From the NCBI GenBank assembly GCA_046341775.1, contig JBKDQQ010000172.1:1-40117 (forward strand): 40,117 bases of DNA, written 5' to 3'. Positions 1-8,072 of this stretch are shown here, piece by piece. The stretch is from SXXH01 sp041165735 (GTDB lineage Bacteria; Planctomycetota; UBA1135; GCA-002686595). The notes beneath the pieces were generated by a model that was not told the origin of the DNA, ran no database searches, and saw only the letters and a program-made list of their open reading frames with translations. How positions within the stretch are numbered: the stretch's first letter is position 1; each line of letters opens with the position of its first letter. The position numbers and the translations under genes were made by a program.

Positions 1-2
1 GC

Positions 3-314
3 GTCGCCCTGTGCATCGCGCCCTCGTACTCGGAGGGCTTCGGCCTGACGCCGCTCGAGGCCATGTCCAGCGGCGCCGCGGCCGTGACCTCGCATGCCGG
101 CGCCTTTCCCACGATGATCCACCCCGGGTCCAACGGCGCTCTGTTCAAGTCCGGAGACTGGGAGGAACTTTGCAAGGTGGTCCTCGATTTGACATCGGAT
201 CCCTTGGAGTTGCTGGCGATGGGGCAACGTGCGCGAGAACACGTAGTGCGCGCGCACTCGATCGAAATCGAGGTCGCAGGCATCCACGCGCTCTACGACC
301 GGATCACCGCATAG
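3..314 (+). CDS. Glycosyltransferase family 4 (group 1), C-terminal fragment
   Basis: The window opens inside this gene, so only the last 103 residues are visible. The reading frame is open from the first complete codon and contains SEGFGLTPLEAM, the ExxxxxxxE nucleotide-sugar binding motif of GT4 retaining glycosyltransferases, followed by a GAFPTMI strand and a terminal helix typical of the second Rossmann domain. GT4 enzymes transfer sugars from nucleotide donors during glycan or lipid glycosylation; acceptor and donor cannot be read from this piece. Third codon positions look less GC-biased than in the genes to the right (for example the stretch around 186-215), which may indicate different ancestry. 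The stop at 312-314 is followed by a short gap and then a truncated GT2 gene in opposite orientation. Confidence 0.85.
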   Translation, partial: VALCIAPSYSEGFGLTPLEAMSSGAAAVTSHAGAFPTMIHPGSNGALFKSGDWEELCKVVLDLTSDPLELLAMGQRAREHVVRAHSIEIEVAGIHALYDRITA

Positions 315-402
315 CCTGGGTGAAGGCGAGGCTCGGCGCCGATTCCACCACTTGCCGCGATCGAGTGGAGCTGCACTCATCGGATACCGAACTTGTGACC
401 AC

Positions 403-708
403 TCAGCCGCAGACCTCGGGCGCCTCCGGTCGGCAATCGCTGTCGGTGAAGAACAGCACGTCGCCGCGCGCCTCGCGCAGGGCGGCGTTGCGCGCCGAGT
501 AGGAGCCGGGATCGGACGCGTGCACCAGCCGGGCGTTGGCTGGCAGCCGCAAGTCGGGCGGCGGTTCGGGGTCCCGGTTGTTGTTGGCGACCAGCACTTC
601 GAAGCTCGACGCGGGCGCCGTCTGCGCGGCCAAGGCGTCCAGGCAGCCTTGCAGTGCTTCCCAGTCCGAATAGGTCGGCACCACCACCGAGGCCAGGCAG
701 CCGCTCAA
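403..708 (-). pseudogene. Truncated GT2 glycosyltransferase (N-terminal part only)
   Basis: The 101-residue product reads as a normal GT2 N-terminus: VVVPTYSDWEALQGCLDALA (strand 1 and helix 1), then FEVLVANNN (strand 2), GSYSARNAAL (donor-binding helix) and FFTDSDC (DxD motif, residues about 87-93). It stops about ten residues after the DxD motif, where family members normally run on for 150-250 residues. The start is a TTG overlapping the TGA of the preceding GT2 gene (TTGA at 708-705), which suggests the intact ancestor was translationally coupled to it. The homology ends near position 430 and the stop is at 403-405, close to the end of the oppositely oriented GT4 gene. A rearrangement junction or assembly join is plausible. 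It is unlikely to be an active enzyme. Confidence 0.65.
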
Positions 709-1598
709 CCTGGATGCCCCTCGGCCTTGACGATGCCGTGCTTGGTCCAACTGACGCCGCTGCGGCGGACCTCGTGGATCCAGTCCTTGTTGCGCTTCTT
801 CTTCCTCGTGTCGGCGTAGGGACGCGAATGGTCCAGATGCACGAGCGGCGCGCTGAAGCGCAGGTGGCGTCCCGGGATGCCCGCGTTGCGCAGGCGATCG
901 CCCAGCTCCTTGTCGAGGCCTCCGTAGGTGATGGTCTCGTCGAAGCCGTTCACGCGCAGGATGTCGTCGCGCCAGGCCGACCAGTTGGCGCCGCACAAGG
1001 AGCGCCGCGTGGGCCAGCAGAGCTCGAGCAGGTTCGACAGCCACTTGGGGCACGGCGCGGACTTGAGCCAGGTCGAGAAGCGGTCGAAGGCGCGCTGCTC
1101 GCGCAACCATGCCCGGTCGAACACGATCCCATCGGCCACGAGCTCGCGCGTGACCGCCGCCGGGGCCGGCGCGTCGAGGCGGATCAAGCTGCCGGTGGAC
1201 CAGCGGCCGCGCCGCGCGAGCTCGAGGTGGCGCGCCACGAACAGCGGGTGGATCAGCACGTCGCCGTCGATGAACACGATGAAGTCGGCCTGCGAACTGG
1301 CGATGGCCTTGTTGAGGATCGAGCACTTCTGGAACCCGCGGTCCTCGTGCCACAGGTGGCGCACGCGCAGGTCGGGCCGCGCGGCGACGAAGGACTCGAC
1401 CACGGCCTTGGTCTCGGGGCCGGATCGGTCGTCGGCGTCGCAGTTGGAGTCGCACGCGTCCACTTGGCGGCCGTCCGATTCGAGGCACAACGCCAGCGAA
1501 CGCGGGTTGTTGTAGGTCGTCAGCACCAGCTCGGTGCCGCGCGGCGTGGCGTGCTCCTCCGGTCGCCCTGCTTGATGCGATGTACGGTCCGCGGCCAT
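705..1598 (-). CDS. Family 2 glycosyltransferase (GT-A fold)
   Basis: A 297-residue protein beginning MAADRTSHQAG. An upstream ATG at 1661 is in frame, but the extra 21 residues are Arg-rich and look non-coding, so the start at 1598 is preferred. ELVLTTYNNPRSLALCLES (about 23-41) is the first GT2 strand and helix, ILNKAIASSQADFIVFIDGD (about 94-113) carries the DGD metal/nucleotide-sugar motif, and FDETITYGGLDKELGDRL is the acceptor-side region with a modified ED motif. Segment 41-60 (SDGRQVDACDSNCDADDRSG) is Cys/Asp-rich and poorly matches the usual second strand. This could be divergence or a pair of compensating sequencing indels. GT2 enzymes transfer sugars from NDP-sugars; the substrate is unknown. 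It sits directly upstream of a truncated second GT2. Confidence 0.8.
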   Translation of the reverse strand: MAADRTSHQAGRPEEHATPRGTELVLTTYNNPRSLALCLESDGRQVDACDSNCDADDRSGPETKAVVESFVAARPDLRVRHLWHEDRGFQKCSILNKAIASSQADFIVFIDGDVLIHPLFVARHLELARRGRWSTGSLIRLDAPAPAAVTRELVADGIVFDRAWLREQRAFDRFSTWLKSAPCPKWLSNLLELCWPTRRSLCGANWSAWRDDILRVNGFDETITYGGLDKELGDRLRNAGIPGRHLRFSAPLVHLDHSRPYADTRKKKRNKDWIHEVRRSGVSWTKHGIVKAEGHPG

Positions 1599-1902
1599 GG
1601 CTCGGCGCGGCAACCGACCGCGCGAAGCACAGAGGATGCGCCTTGGCGGCCCGCCGCGCAACGCGCCACGACGGTCGCCCTCGCCTGACCGCGAAAAGGG
1701 GCGCGGCCGCCCCCGGGCAGGGAGGCAGCCGCGCTCGAAACGGGGTCGGTCGATCCGACCCGCCGGCCACGGCGGGGGCAGTCCGCCGTCGCCTGGCGCG
1801 TCCGAGGGCAGTCGGGCGCGCCGGACTGCGAAGTGCGTCGCAGCCCCAGGACGCTCGAGGCGTCCTCCACCGGCTGGCGGCCGGTGGTGTCCTACCTGGT
1901 TG
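1599..1902. other. Intergenic stretch between a GT2 gene and the rhodanese gene
   Basis: No convincing gene is visible in these 304 bases; open frames here are Arg/Pro-rich and lack family motifs. An imperfectly placed hairpin at 1867-1887 (8-bp stem CCACCGGC/GCCGGTGG, 5-nt loop) lies just downstream of the stop of the leftward rhodanese gene and could end its transcript, but it has no T tract. A promoter for the GT2 gene would also have to lie here; none is recognisable. Confidence 0.4.
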
Positions 1903-2439
1903 TCAGTATGCCGGCACCGCGCGATCGATCGCGCGGCTCCATTCGTCGATGCCGCCGCGCATGGACCACACGTTGGTGAAGCCGTGGCCCTTGAAGTACG
2001 CGGCCACGTCGAGCGAACGCACGCCGCTCTTGCAGTGGAACACGATCTTCGAGTCCTTCGGCAGCTCCATGTACTTGCCGGGATTGTCGTAGTCGAGCGC
2101 CTCGGACTGGGCGATCTTCGCCAGCGCGAGCTCCTCGGGCATGCGCACGTCGAGGAACAGGAAGCGCTCGCCCGCGTCCAGCCAGGACTTCACCTGCTCG
2201 CAGCCGACCTGCAGCTTGGCGTCGGCCTCCTGCGCGTTGACGATCGTGCGCACGACCTCGTTGATGTCGAGGATGTTGTGGTCCTTGCAGACCTGCGCCA
2301 GGGTGTCGCTCGGCTGGAAGCCGCACGAGCTGCACCCGCCCACGTGGTAGCGCTGGAACAGCGCGCGCTGCGCGGCGGGGGCGATGTCCATGATCTGCTC
2401 CATGGTCATCTCGGGTCGGATCTGCGTGGCGAGGCTCAT
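1903..2439 (-). CDS. Rhodanese-like sulfurtransferase with N-terminal CxxC domain
   Basis: The 178-residue protein has two parts. Residues about 11-70 resemble the small DUF1858/ScdA-N type redox-disulfide domain: MTMEQIMDIAPAAQRALFQR, then GGCSSCGF with C36 and C39. Residues about 75-175 are a single rhodanese domain: FLFLDVRMPEE (strand plus helix), the active-site loop HCKSGVRS with catalytic C136, and WSMRGGIDEWSRA at the end, which is the family's usual C-terminal signature. Rhodaneses move sulfane sulfur through a persulfide on the active-site Cys; the upstream CxxC might act as redox partner or Fe-S/thiol site. It is transcribed divergently from proS. No signal peptide is visible, so it is probably cytoplasmic. 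The physiological sulfur acceptor is unknown. Confidence 0.88.
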   Translation of the reverse strand: MSLATQIRPEMTMEQIMDIAPAAQRALFQRYHVGGCSSCGFQPSDTLAQVCKDHNILDINEVVRTIVNAQEADAKLQVGCEQVKSWLDAGERFLFLDVRMPEELALAKIAQSEALDYDNPGKYMELPKDSKIVFHCKSGVRSLDVAAYFKGHGFTNVWSMRGGIDEWSRAIDRAVPAY

Positions 2440-2756
2440 GTTCGGGAGTACCTAGGCGGGCGGATTCGGATGCGGGCGACTCGGACGGGCCTTTGGGCCG
2501 TCCACGACGCGTGTTTCGGTCTTGCGCCGGGAGTCTACCGCGTGCTGCCGAGTCGCGGCCCCCTAGGACAGGAGGCTTGTCGGCCGGAAATGGAAGGTCC
2601 TGCAGCTTCCGTCGGACTATTCCGCGCTCTTCCCGCCCGCGGGCCGCGCGGATGGTGGCGGTCGCCCATGGCGTCCCCTACCCTGCCTGCCCTGCATGCC
2701 GCCGGCCGGCCCCAATGGGGGGGCTTGCGACGGGTGGCGAGGAAGACGAAGCAGCC
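2440..2756. promoter_or_regulatory. Divergent intergenic region, rhodanese / proS
   Basis: These 317 bases separate two divergent genes and must hold both promoters and the proS leader. No clear -35/-10 pair, T-box-like element or strong hairpin could be recognised by eye. The proS reading frame is open upstream to 2493, but those codons encode an Arg/Pro/Ser-rich sequence without family resemblance, so they are treated as non-coding. Confidence 0.35.
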
Positions 2757-4259
2757 ATGGCCGGAGCCCGCATCACCCCCCGCGCCCAGGATTACGCGCA
2801 GTGGTACCAGGACGTCGTGCGCGAAGGAGGGCTGGCCGAGGCGGCCGAGGTCGTGCGCGGCTGCATGGTCATCAAGCCGCACGGCTACGCCGTGTGGGAG
2901 AAGATGCAGGCCGACCTCGACCGGCGCTTCAAGGAGACGGGCCACCAGAACGCGTACTTCCCGCTGCTGATCCCGCTCTCGTTCCTCGCCAAGGAGGCGC
3001 AGCACGTCGAGGGCTTCGCCATGGAGTGCGCGGTCGTCACGCACTCGGGCCTCAAGGCCCACGACGGCAAGATCACCGTCAAGAACGAGCTCGAGGAGCC
3101 CTACGTGGTGCGCCCGACCTCCGAGACGATCATCGGCCACTTCTTCAAGAAGTGGATCGACTCGTACCGCGACCTGCCGATGCTGCTCAACCAGTGGGCG
3201 AACGTGATGCGCTGGGAGCTGCGCACGCGCCTCTTCCTGCGCACGGGCGAGTTCCTGTGGCAGGAGGGCCACACCGCGCACGCGACGCACGAGGAAGCGC
3301 AGGAGGAGGTCGCGCGCATGCTCGATGTCTACCGCGACTTCGCGCACGAGGTGATGGCGCTGCCCGTGATCCAAGGCGTCAAGACCGAGAACGAGCGCTT
3401 CGCGGGCGCCGTCGAGACGCGTTGCATCGAAGCGATGATGCAGGACGGCAAGGCGCTGCAGGCCGGAACGAGCCACGACCTCGGCCAGAACTTCGGCAAG
3501 GCCTTCGATGTCACCTTCCAGAACCAGCAAGGCGCGCGCGAGCATGTCTGGCAGACCTCGTGGGGCGTCTCCACGCGCCTGGTTGGAGCGGTGGTGATGG
3601 CGCACTCCGACGACGACGGCCTCGTGCTGCCGCCGCGCCTGGCGCCGATCCACGTCGTGGTCGTGCCGATCTGGAAGAGCGACGCCGAGAAGGCGCAGGT
3701 GTGCGAGGCCGCGCACAAGCTCGCCAAGGAGCTGCGCGAAGACGGCCTCGGCGTGAAGGTCGACGACCGCGACAACCTGCGTCCCGGCGACAAGTACTAC
3801 GAGTGGGAGCGCAAGGGCGTGCCCGTGCGCCTCGAGCTCGGCCCGCGCGACCTCGCGGCCGGCACCGTCATGCTGAAGCGGCGCATCGCGCCGCTCGACG
3901 CCAACGGCAAGGCGCTCAAGGAGACGCTCCCCATGCAGGACCTCGGCGTGGCCATCGGCCGCATCCTCGACGAGTTCCAGCGCTTCCTCTTCGAGCGCGC
4001 CCTGGCTTTCCGCGAGGCGAACACGGTCTCGGTCGACACCTGGGACGACTTCGTCGCGGTGTTCAAGGGCGAAGGCTCCAAGTTCGTGCACGCGCACTGG
4101 GACGGCACGGGCGCCACGGAGAAGGCCATCAAGGAGGCCACCAAGGCCACCATCCGCTGCCTGCCCCTCGACGGGCAGGGACCGGCCGCCGAGCCCGGGC
4201 GCTGCATCAAGACCGGAGCGCCCAGCGCGCGCCGCGTGTTGTTCGCCAAGAACTACTGA
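2757..4259 (+). CDS. proS: Prolyl-tRNA synthetase, archaeal/eukaryotic type
   Basis: The 500-residue class II aminoacyl-tRNA synthetase charges tRNA(Pro) with proline in the cytoplasm. The start MAGARITPRAQDYAQWYQDV matches the short N-terminus of the archaeal-type (ProS type 3) enzymes, which lack the bacterial INS editing insertion. Visible landmarks are VVRPTSETIIGHFF (about 117-130), the motif 2 region TRLFLRTGEFLWQEGHTAH (about 157-175), and the motif 3 region GAVVMAHSDDDGLVLPPRLA followed by the anticodon-binding domain (HVVVVPIWKS onward). The C-terminal zinc-type domain carries a few Cys residues, and the protein ends in the AKNY tail typical of this subgroup. Length fits the family (470-510). 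An in-frame extension upstream to 2493 was rejected for lack of similarity. A small lipoprotein gene follows after 19 bases and may be cotranscribed. Confidence 0.97.
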   Translation: MAGARITPRAQDYAQWYQDVVREGGLAEAAEVVRGCMVIKPHGYAVWEKMQADLDRRFKETGHQNAYFPLLIPLSFLAKEAQHVEGFAMECAVVTHSGLKAHDGKITVKNELEEPYVVRPTSETIIGHFFKKWIDSYRDLPMLLNQWANVMRWELRTRLFLRTGEFLWQEGHTAHATHEEAQEEVARMLDVYRDFAHEVMALPVIQGVKTENERFAGAVETRCIEAMMQDGKALQAGTSHDLGQNFGKAFDVTFQNQQGAREHVWQTSWGVSTRLVGAVVMAHSDDDGLVLPPRLAPIHVVVVPIWKSDAEKAQVCEAAHKLAKELREDGLGVKVDDRDNLRPGDKYYEWERKGVPVRLELGPRDLAAGTVMLKRRIAPLDANGKALKETLPMQDLGVAIGRILDEFQRFLFERALAFREANTVSVDTWDDFVAVFKGEGSKFVHAHWDGTGATEKAIKEATKATIRCLPLDGQGPAAEPGRCIKTGAPSARRVLFAKNY

Positions 4260-4278
4260 GGCGCGGCGGAAAAGGCGC

Positions 4279-4752
4279 ATGGACGCGAGCGCGCGCACTC
4301 GAGGGACGGGCCTGTCAATTTTATTTGACCGACGCCCGGCGACGGGCGCGGCTTGCGCGGCGCTCCTGCTGCTCGCCGGCGGATGCGCGTCCACGCGCTG
4401 GCCATCGGGCAGCTCGCGCGAGCTGGTCGAGGCGCCCGAGTTGATCGCGCGCCGCGCCAAGATCCGTTCCGAGGCCGGCGGCGCGGAACTCTCCATGGCC
4501 TGGATCGGCGCGCGCACCCCGCCCGGGTTGGCGCGCATCGAACGCGCCTCGTTCGTCGTGTATCGCGACGACGACGGGGACGAACGGCCCGGCCCCGGCG
4601 AGGTGCTGGTCGCGCGCGAGACCCTCGAGCACGCGGAGAAGGTGGTCTTCCACGACTTGCGCGTCGCGGCGCAGCCCGGCTTGCGCGCGCGCTTCTCCTT
4701 GCGCCTCGGCGCGATGCTCCGGGAGTTCGACTTCGCCTGCGCGCGCGACTGA
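4279..4752 (+). CDS. Hypothetical lipoprotein with Asp-rich DxDGD loop
   Basis: A 157-residue protein of unknown function. A hydrophobic segment (residues about 22-34) ends in LLAGGCAST, a lipobox-like site with C36, so it is probably a lipoprotein; the 20-residue region before it is longer than usual and the true start may be further in. The mature part is a small all-beta-looking domain, with RASFVVYRDDDGDERPGPGE containing a DxDGD calcium-loop-like sequence, and ends in LREFDFACARD. It lies 19 bases behind proS, with a convergent gene beyond, and has no functional link to tRNA charging that can be inferred. No family was recognised. Confidence 0.6.
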   Translation: MDASARTRGTGLSILFDRRPATGAACAALLLLAGGCASTRWPSGSSRELVEAPELIARRAKIRSEAGGAELSMAWIGARTPPGLARIERASFVVYRDDDGDERPGPGEVLVARETLEHAEKVVFHDLRVAAQPGLRARFSLRLGAMLREFDFACARD

Positions 4753-4840
4753 GGCGCGCCGCTCGCACCTCGGGCCGCGCGGAGTCGGGGCCCTTTCCGC
4801 CGCCTTCCTCCCGGTCGCGCGCGGAGCCCGCGCCCATGCA

Positions 4841-4870
4841 ACCAGCCGCGGGGACTCCCTCGCGGCTGGT
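4841..4870. terminator. Hairpin between convergent genes, likely bidirectional terminator
   Basis: A perfect 10-bp inverted repeat, ACCAGCCGCG / CGCGGCTGGT, with a 10-nt loop. It sits between the ends of the rightward lipoprotein gene and the leftward caspase-like gene. There is no T tract, so intrinsic termination is not certain; position and stem quality are the evidence. Confidence 0.5.
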
Positions 4871-4905
4871 GCTGCGCGCGGCGCGATCGCCGCCCTCCCT
4901 CCGGC

Positions 4906-5739
4906 TCAGAACATCTTCGAGACGGTCAGGTTGCGCGCGGCGTCGGACGAGAAGCTCGTGTGGCGCCAACTGTTGATGTCGGCGGCCACGTCCGGCTCGC
5001 CGATCGCGTGGTAGTACGCGCGGGCCGCGTTGTCCCAGGTGCGCAGCGGATCGGCGGCGTTCGCCGCGTTCACGCCCACCTGGAAGGTCTGCGTGCTGCG
5101 CGGATCGGGCAGGAAGGGCAGCAGCGGAGCGTTGGCGCCAGCGGCCCAGTTGACCAGGAACGGGTCGAAGCTCGCCGCGGAATCGGCGTAGACGCCCGCC
5201 GAGCCGGAGGCGCACTTGAAGCCCGCCTGGATCCACTGGTTGCGATGCGAGGAGCTGTAGCAGGCGGTGCTGAACACCATGCGCAGCTTGGCGCGTTGGG
5301 AGGTGGTGAGGCTCGACAACAAGCGGTCGCGCACCTCGAGGGTCGAGCGCCACTCGTCGTTGGAGAAGACCATCCACTCGTTCCATCCGTTCTCGTCGAC
5401 GGAGTCGGAACCGTGGGTCATGATCACCAGGTCGACGGCGCGCACCGTGGACACGCTGGTCGCGGCGCCCAGCGCGGCGACCAGTCCGTTCAAGGACGCC
5501 GACCCGTCGCGCACCACGCGCACGCGGTTGTAGGCGGGCGACAGGCGATTCACGGCGAGGTTGACGCCCGAGTCTTCGATGAACTCGTACATGAAGTCGC
5601 CGCCGAGGTCGGCTTGGAGCACGACCACTTCGCGCTGCGACTTGGAGATGAGCGATTGGGCCTTGGCCGCGGTCGACAAGGCGATCAGGGCGAGCGAGGC
5701 GAGGGACAGGACCGCGAGGCGCTGGAGGGAGGGGAACAT
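4906..5739 (-). CDS. Secreted protein with clan CD (caspase-like) His/Cys dyad
   Basis: A 277-residue protein with a clear signal peptide (MFPSLQRLAVLSLASLALIA, then STAAKAQ with AKA cleavage before Q28). The start at 5739 was chosen because the signal peptide begins there; upstream codons are Arg-rich. Two blocks resemble clan CD cysteine peptidases: a hydrophobic strand ending in His-Gly (VDLVIMTHGSDS, H109) and a second ending in Ala-Cys (LRMVFSTACYSS, C160). In caspases, gingipains and clostripain the catalytic His and Cys sit at the ends of exactly such strands, about 40-60 residues apart. Downstream there is no obvious second domain. It may be a secreted peptidase or a cell-surface processing factor. 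No close family was recognised and the assignment rests on the motif pair alone. The gene stands alone, between convergent and co-directional neighbours. Confidence 0.55.
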   Translation of the reverse strand: MFPSLQRLAVLSLASLALIALSTAAKAQSLISKSQREVVVLQADLGGDFMYEFIEDSGVNLAVNRLSPAYNRVRVVRDGSASLNGLVAALGAATSVSTVRAVDLVIMTHGSDSVDENGWNEWMVFSNDEWRSTLEVRDRLLSSLTTSQRAKLRMVFSTACYSSSHRNQWIQAGFKCASGSAGVYADSAASFDPFLVNWAAGANAPLLPFLPDPRSTQTFQVGVNAANAADPLRTWDNAARAYYHAIGEPDVAADINSWRHTSFSSDAARNLTVSKMF

Positions 5740-5891
5740 GTGGGATCCTTCGGTATTCAGGGGAGGACGCGCCCGGCCTTGCTGGCCGCCACCCGCCGTG
5801 GGTGGCCGTCGCCGCTTGCGCCGGACACCCCCCGAGACACCCGTGCAGGCACGCTCCAACAGCGCAGTGCGGAAATCCCGCCGCCCGCATC

Positions 5892-5920
5892 CATAAATCA
5901 CTGTATTTAAACAACTTAAA
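5892..5920 (-). promoter_or_regulatory. AT-rich island, candidate promoter of the caspase-like gene
   Basis: In a region of about 70% G+C, 5893-5920 is almost entirely A/T. Read on the minus strand it gives TTTAAG (5920-5915), a 17-base spacer and TTTATG (5897-5892), a weak -35/-10 pair about 155 bases before the start codon. The matches to consensus are only three of six each, so the composition is stronger evidence than the boxes. Confidence 0.3.
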
Positions 5921-6035
5921 GACAGCGCTCGACACCGGGCGCAGCGCAAGGGCGCGGCCAATCCCCCCGGATTGATCGTCGCCTACAGCAGCCTCGAGAG
6001 AAACCGTCCAGGGCCGCGTCGCGCACCGAACCGCG

Positions 6036-7328
6036 TCAGCGCACCAGGCTGGCGCGGCCCGGCTGGGGCGTCTCGTCGATCTCGGGCAGTCGCCCGTCGA
6101 ATCGGGCCTCCGACACGCCGGCCAGGTCGATGCCGCGCAGGATCGACGGGCCGAGCGTCAGGCGCGCCGCGCCCTCGAGCACCACGGTCGCGGTCGGCGC
6201 GTAGCAACGTCCCTCGACTTGGATCGAAGCCTGTTCGGACAAGGCCCAGGTCGATTCCAAGCTGCGCTGCAGCACCCACGTGCGACCCCAACCCGGCAGT
6301 CCGGCCATGGGCTCGCCCGAGACAAGGCTTGCACCGCCCATTTGCAACCCGACGAAGTCGCCGAGTTGGATCGTGGCGCCCTCCAAGACGAGTTCGGCGC
6401 TGCCGGAGAGCACGATGGGACCATCGAACTGGTGCAGGCCGGCGGTCAGGACGACACGGCCCCCGCTGGCCTCCAACCCCGCGTGCAGGCCTGGAGCGAC
6501 GCGCGTCAGCGACGCGTTGTCGTGTCCGATGGGCGCCGCGGGCCCGGGCCTCCAGGCCGGCAAGGGCTCGGCGCCCTTGGGATCGCTCGGCACCTCGTAG
6601 CCGGCGACGACGCGACCCTCGATGCGCGCTTCGCTGTCGGGGTCCAAGTCGCCGGCGATGCGCACGATGGGCGCGACCAGTTCGCTGAAGCCCGCGAGCG
6701 ACACGGCCCGCGCATCGAAGGAAGCCACGGACACGCCACCTTCGCTGCGCAGGCGGGATTCGGAGGTCAACGACACGGCGCCAGCCGTCGGATCCAGCGC
6801 CAGCAGGCTGGTCGTGTGGCGCGCCGGGCGATGCACGGCGATGCTGCTGCGCTCGACGCTGAAGGGACCGCTGTCGAACAAGCCGCCGAGGACGAGCCCC
6901 ACGGGACCGTTGGGGTGGTCGGCGCCGAAACGCACGCGCACCTTCACGGCCGGTCCGCCGTCGGGAAGCGGGGTGAATTGGCGGGTCTCAGGGTCCCAAT
7001 CCCCGAACAGCACATCGCCCCCGCCCGCCTTGCCGTCGATCACCTGCACCACGACCGGGCCATTGGGGCCGCGGTTGGCGCTCGCGGCCGCCAGGGCATC
7101 CATCACGGCCGCCTCCGGCCCGTCGGGGTAGCGCGCCGCGGCCGCGAGGGCCACGGCATCCGCGGCCGTCTTCGCCTGGGTGTAGGCGCGCAGCGCCAGG
7201 CCGATCTCGGCCGCCAGCCAGGTCAGCATGATGACGACCGGCAGCGCCACGACGACCTTGATGGAGGCCACCCCCGCGCGGGGATGGCCCAGCAAGCGGC
7301 TGGCTGCGGACATCTTGGGGCTGGCCAT
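6036..7328 (-). CDS. TadE/TadG-like pilus-associated protein with beta-rich C-terminal region
   Basis: About 430 residues. The N-terminus has a TadE/G-type segment: a glycine-containing leader (GHPRAGVASIK) followed by one hydrophobic helix (VVVALPVVIMLTWLAAEIGL) and the AYTQAKTAADAVALAAAARY helix typical of Flp pilus-assembly TadE/G proteins. After about residue 180 the sequence becomes a repetitive beta pattern (SLTSESRLRSEGGVSVASFD, LSGSAELVLEGATIQLGD), as in the putative beta-helix tails of TadG-like proteins; no von Willebrand domain is seen. It is probably a minor pilin or pseudopilin-like component. The gene is divergent from the main tad operon, with 126 bases between. The start is uncertain: ATG at 7328 is chosen, with an in-frame ATG at 7373 as alternative. 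Confidence 0.7.
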   Translation of the reverse strand: MASPKMSAASRLLGHPRAGVASIKVVVALPVVIMLTWLAAEIGLALRAYTQAKTAADAVALAAAARYPDGPEAAVMDALAAASANRGPNGPVVVQVIDGKAGGGDVLFGDWDPETRQFTPLPDGGPAVKVRVRFGADHPNGPVGLVLGGLFDSGPFSVERSSIAVHRPARHTTSLLALDPTAGAVSLTSESRLRSEGGVSVASFDARAVSLAGFSELVAPIVRIAGDLDPDSEARIEGRVVAGYEVPSDPKGAEPLPAWRPGPAAPIGHDNASLTRVAPGLHAGLEASGGRVVLTAGLHQFDGPIVLSGSAELVLEGATIQLGDFVGLQMGGASLVSGEPMAGLPGWGRTWVLQRSLESTWALSEQASIQVEGRCYAPTATVVLEGAARLTLGPSILRGIDLAGVSEARFDGRLPEIDETPQPGRASLVR

Positions 7329-7454
7329 CTTCAAGGAAAGGGGAGGCTCGGCTGCCGGAGGGAAGAGTACCATTCTGGGAGGCCTCTGGTGGCCCCACCG
7401 CCCGTCCATCATGTCCGTCCGTCCCTTCCCAAGGTCGGCACAAGCCGGATTTCC

Positions 7455-8072
7455 ATGACATCCGCTCTTGCCGTGCTGCCATCCACCCCGGTGGAGGACG
7501 CAGGCCCTCCGGCCTGGGTCTGGGTGTTGCTGCTGGTCGCCTGCGCGGTGGCCACGCGCACCGACCTGCGCTCGATGCGCATCCCCAACTGGCTGACGCT
7601 GCCACTGTTCGCCTTGGGGGTCTCCTACTGGGGGATCCAAGGCGGGCTGTCCGGAGTCGGCGACTCGCTGCTGGGCGCCCTGATCTGCGGCGGGATCTTC
7701 ATCGGCGCCTACATCCTCGCCGGCGGCGGAGCGGGCGACGCCAAGCTGATGCTCGCCATGGGCGCCTGGGTCGGATCAGACCCGGCGGTGGTGCTGGTGC
7801 TCGGCGTCACCTTCGCCGGATTCGCCTGGAGCATGATCATGACGATCAAGCGCCTCGGCCTCGGCGCCGTGCCGATCACCATCCTGCACGGGGTGACCAT
7901 GACGCGCCTCGAATTCCGCAAGGTGCTGCGCTCCGGAGTCGCGAGCAACGCGGCGCCCGAGCCCACCGACCAGCTCGAACGCCCCGACCACTGGATGCCC
8001 TACGCTCCGGCGATCCTCGTGGGGACCATCGCCAGTTGGTGGTACTGGAACACCTACGGAGCCATCCTGTGA
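7455..8072 (+). CDS. cpaA: Prepilin peptidase, A24 family (TadV/CpaA)
   Basis: The 205-residue integral membrane aspartic peptidase removes the leader of Flp prepilins and TadE/F pseudopilins at the inner membrane. Both catalytic aspartates are visible: D37 in TDLRSMRIPN and D95 in GGGAGDAKLML (the GxGD motif). The protein has the short architecture of CpaA/TadV, without the N-terminal methylase domain of PilD. Hydrophobic helices cover about residues 20-34, 48-66, 72-90, 104-122 and 186-203. It is the first gene of the rightward tad operon. Its stop overlaps the GTG start of the tadE gene (GTGA). ATG at 7455 is chosen because sequence before it is non-coding and belongs to the divergent promoter region. 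Confidence 0.93.
   Translation: MTSALAVLPSTPVEDAGPPAWVWVLLLVACAVATRTDLRSMRIPNWLTLPLFALGVSYWGIQGGLSGVGDSLLGALICGGIFIGAYILAGGGAGDAKLMLAMGAWVGSDPAVVLVLGVTFAGFAWSMIMTIKRLGLGAVPITILHGVTMTRLEFRKVLRSGVASNAAPEPTDQLERPDHWMPYAPAILVGTIASWWYWNTYGAIL

Noticed and set aside
1440..1500. Frameshift in the GT2 gene at its Cys/Asp-rich segment
   Set aside because: The other two frames through this segment do not give a better match to the GT2 second strand, and the frame is open on both sides; noted in the gene entry but not called as a frameshift.
2535..4841. Long leftward open frame (768 codons) opposite proS
   Set aside because: It is fully antisense to a clear prolyl-tRNA synthetase; its product is rich in Arg, Leu, Ala, His and Val without any family motif, as expected for a shadow frame in very GC-rich DNA.
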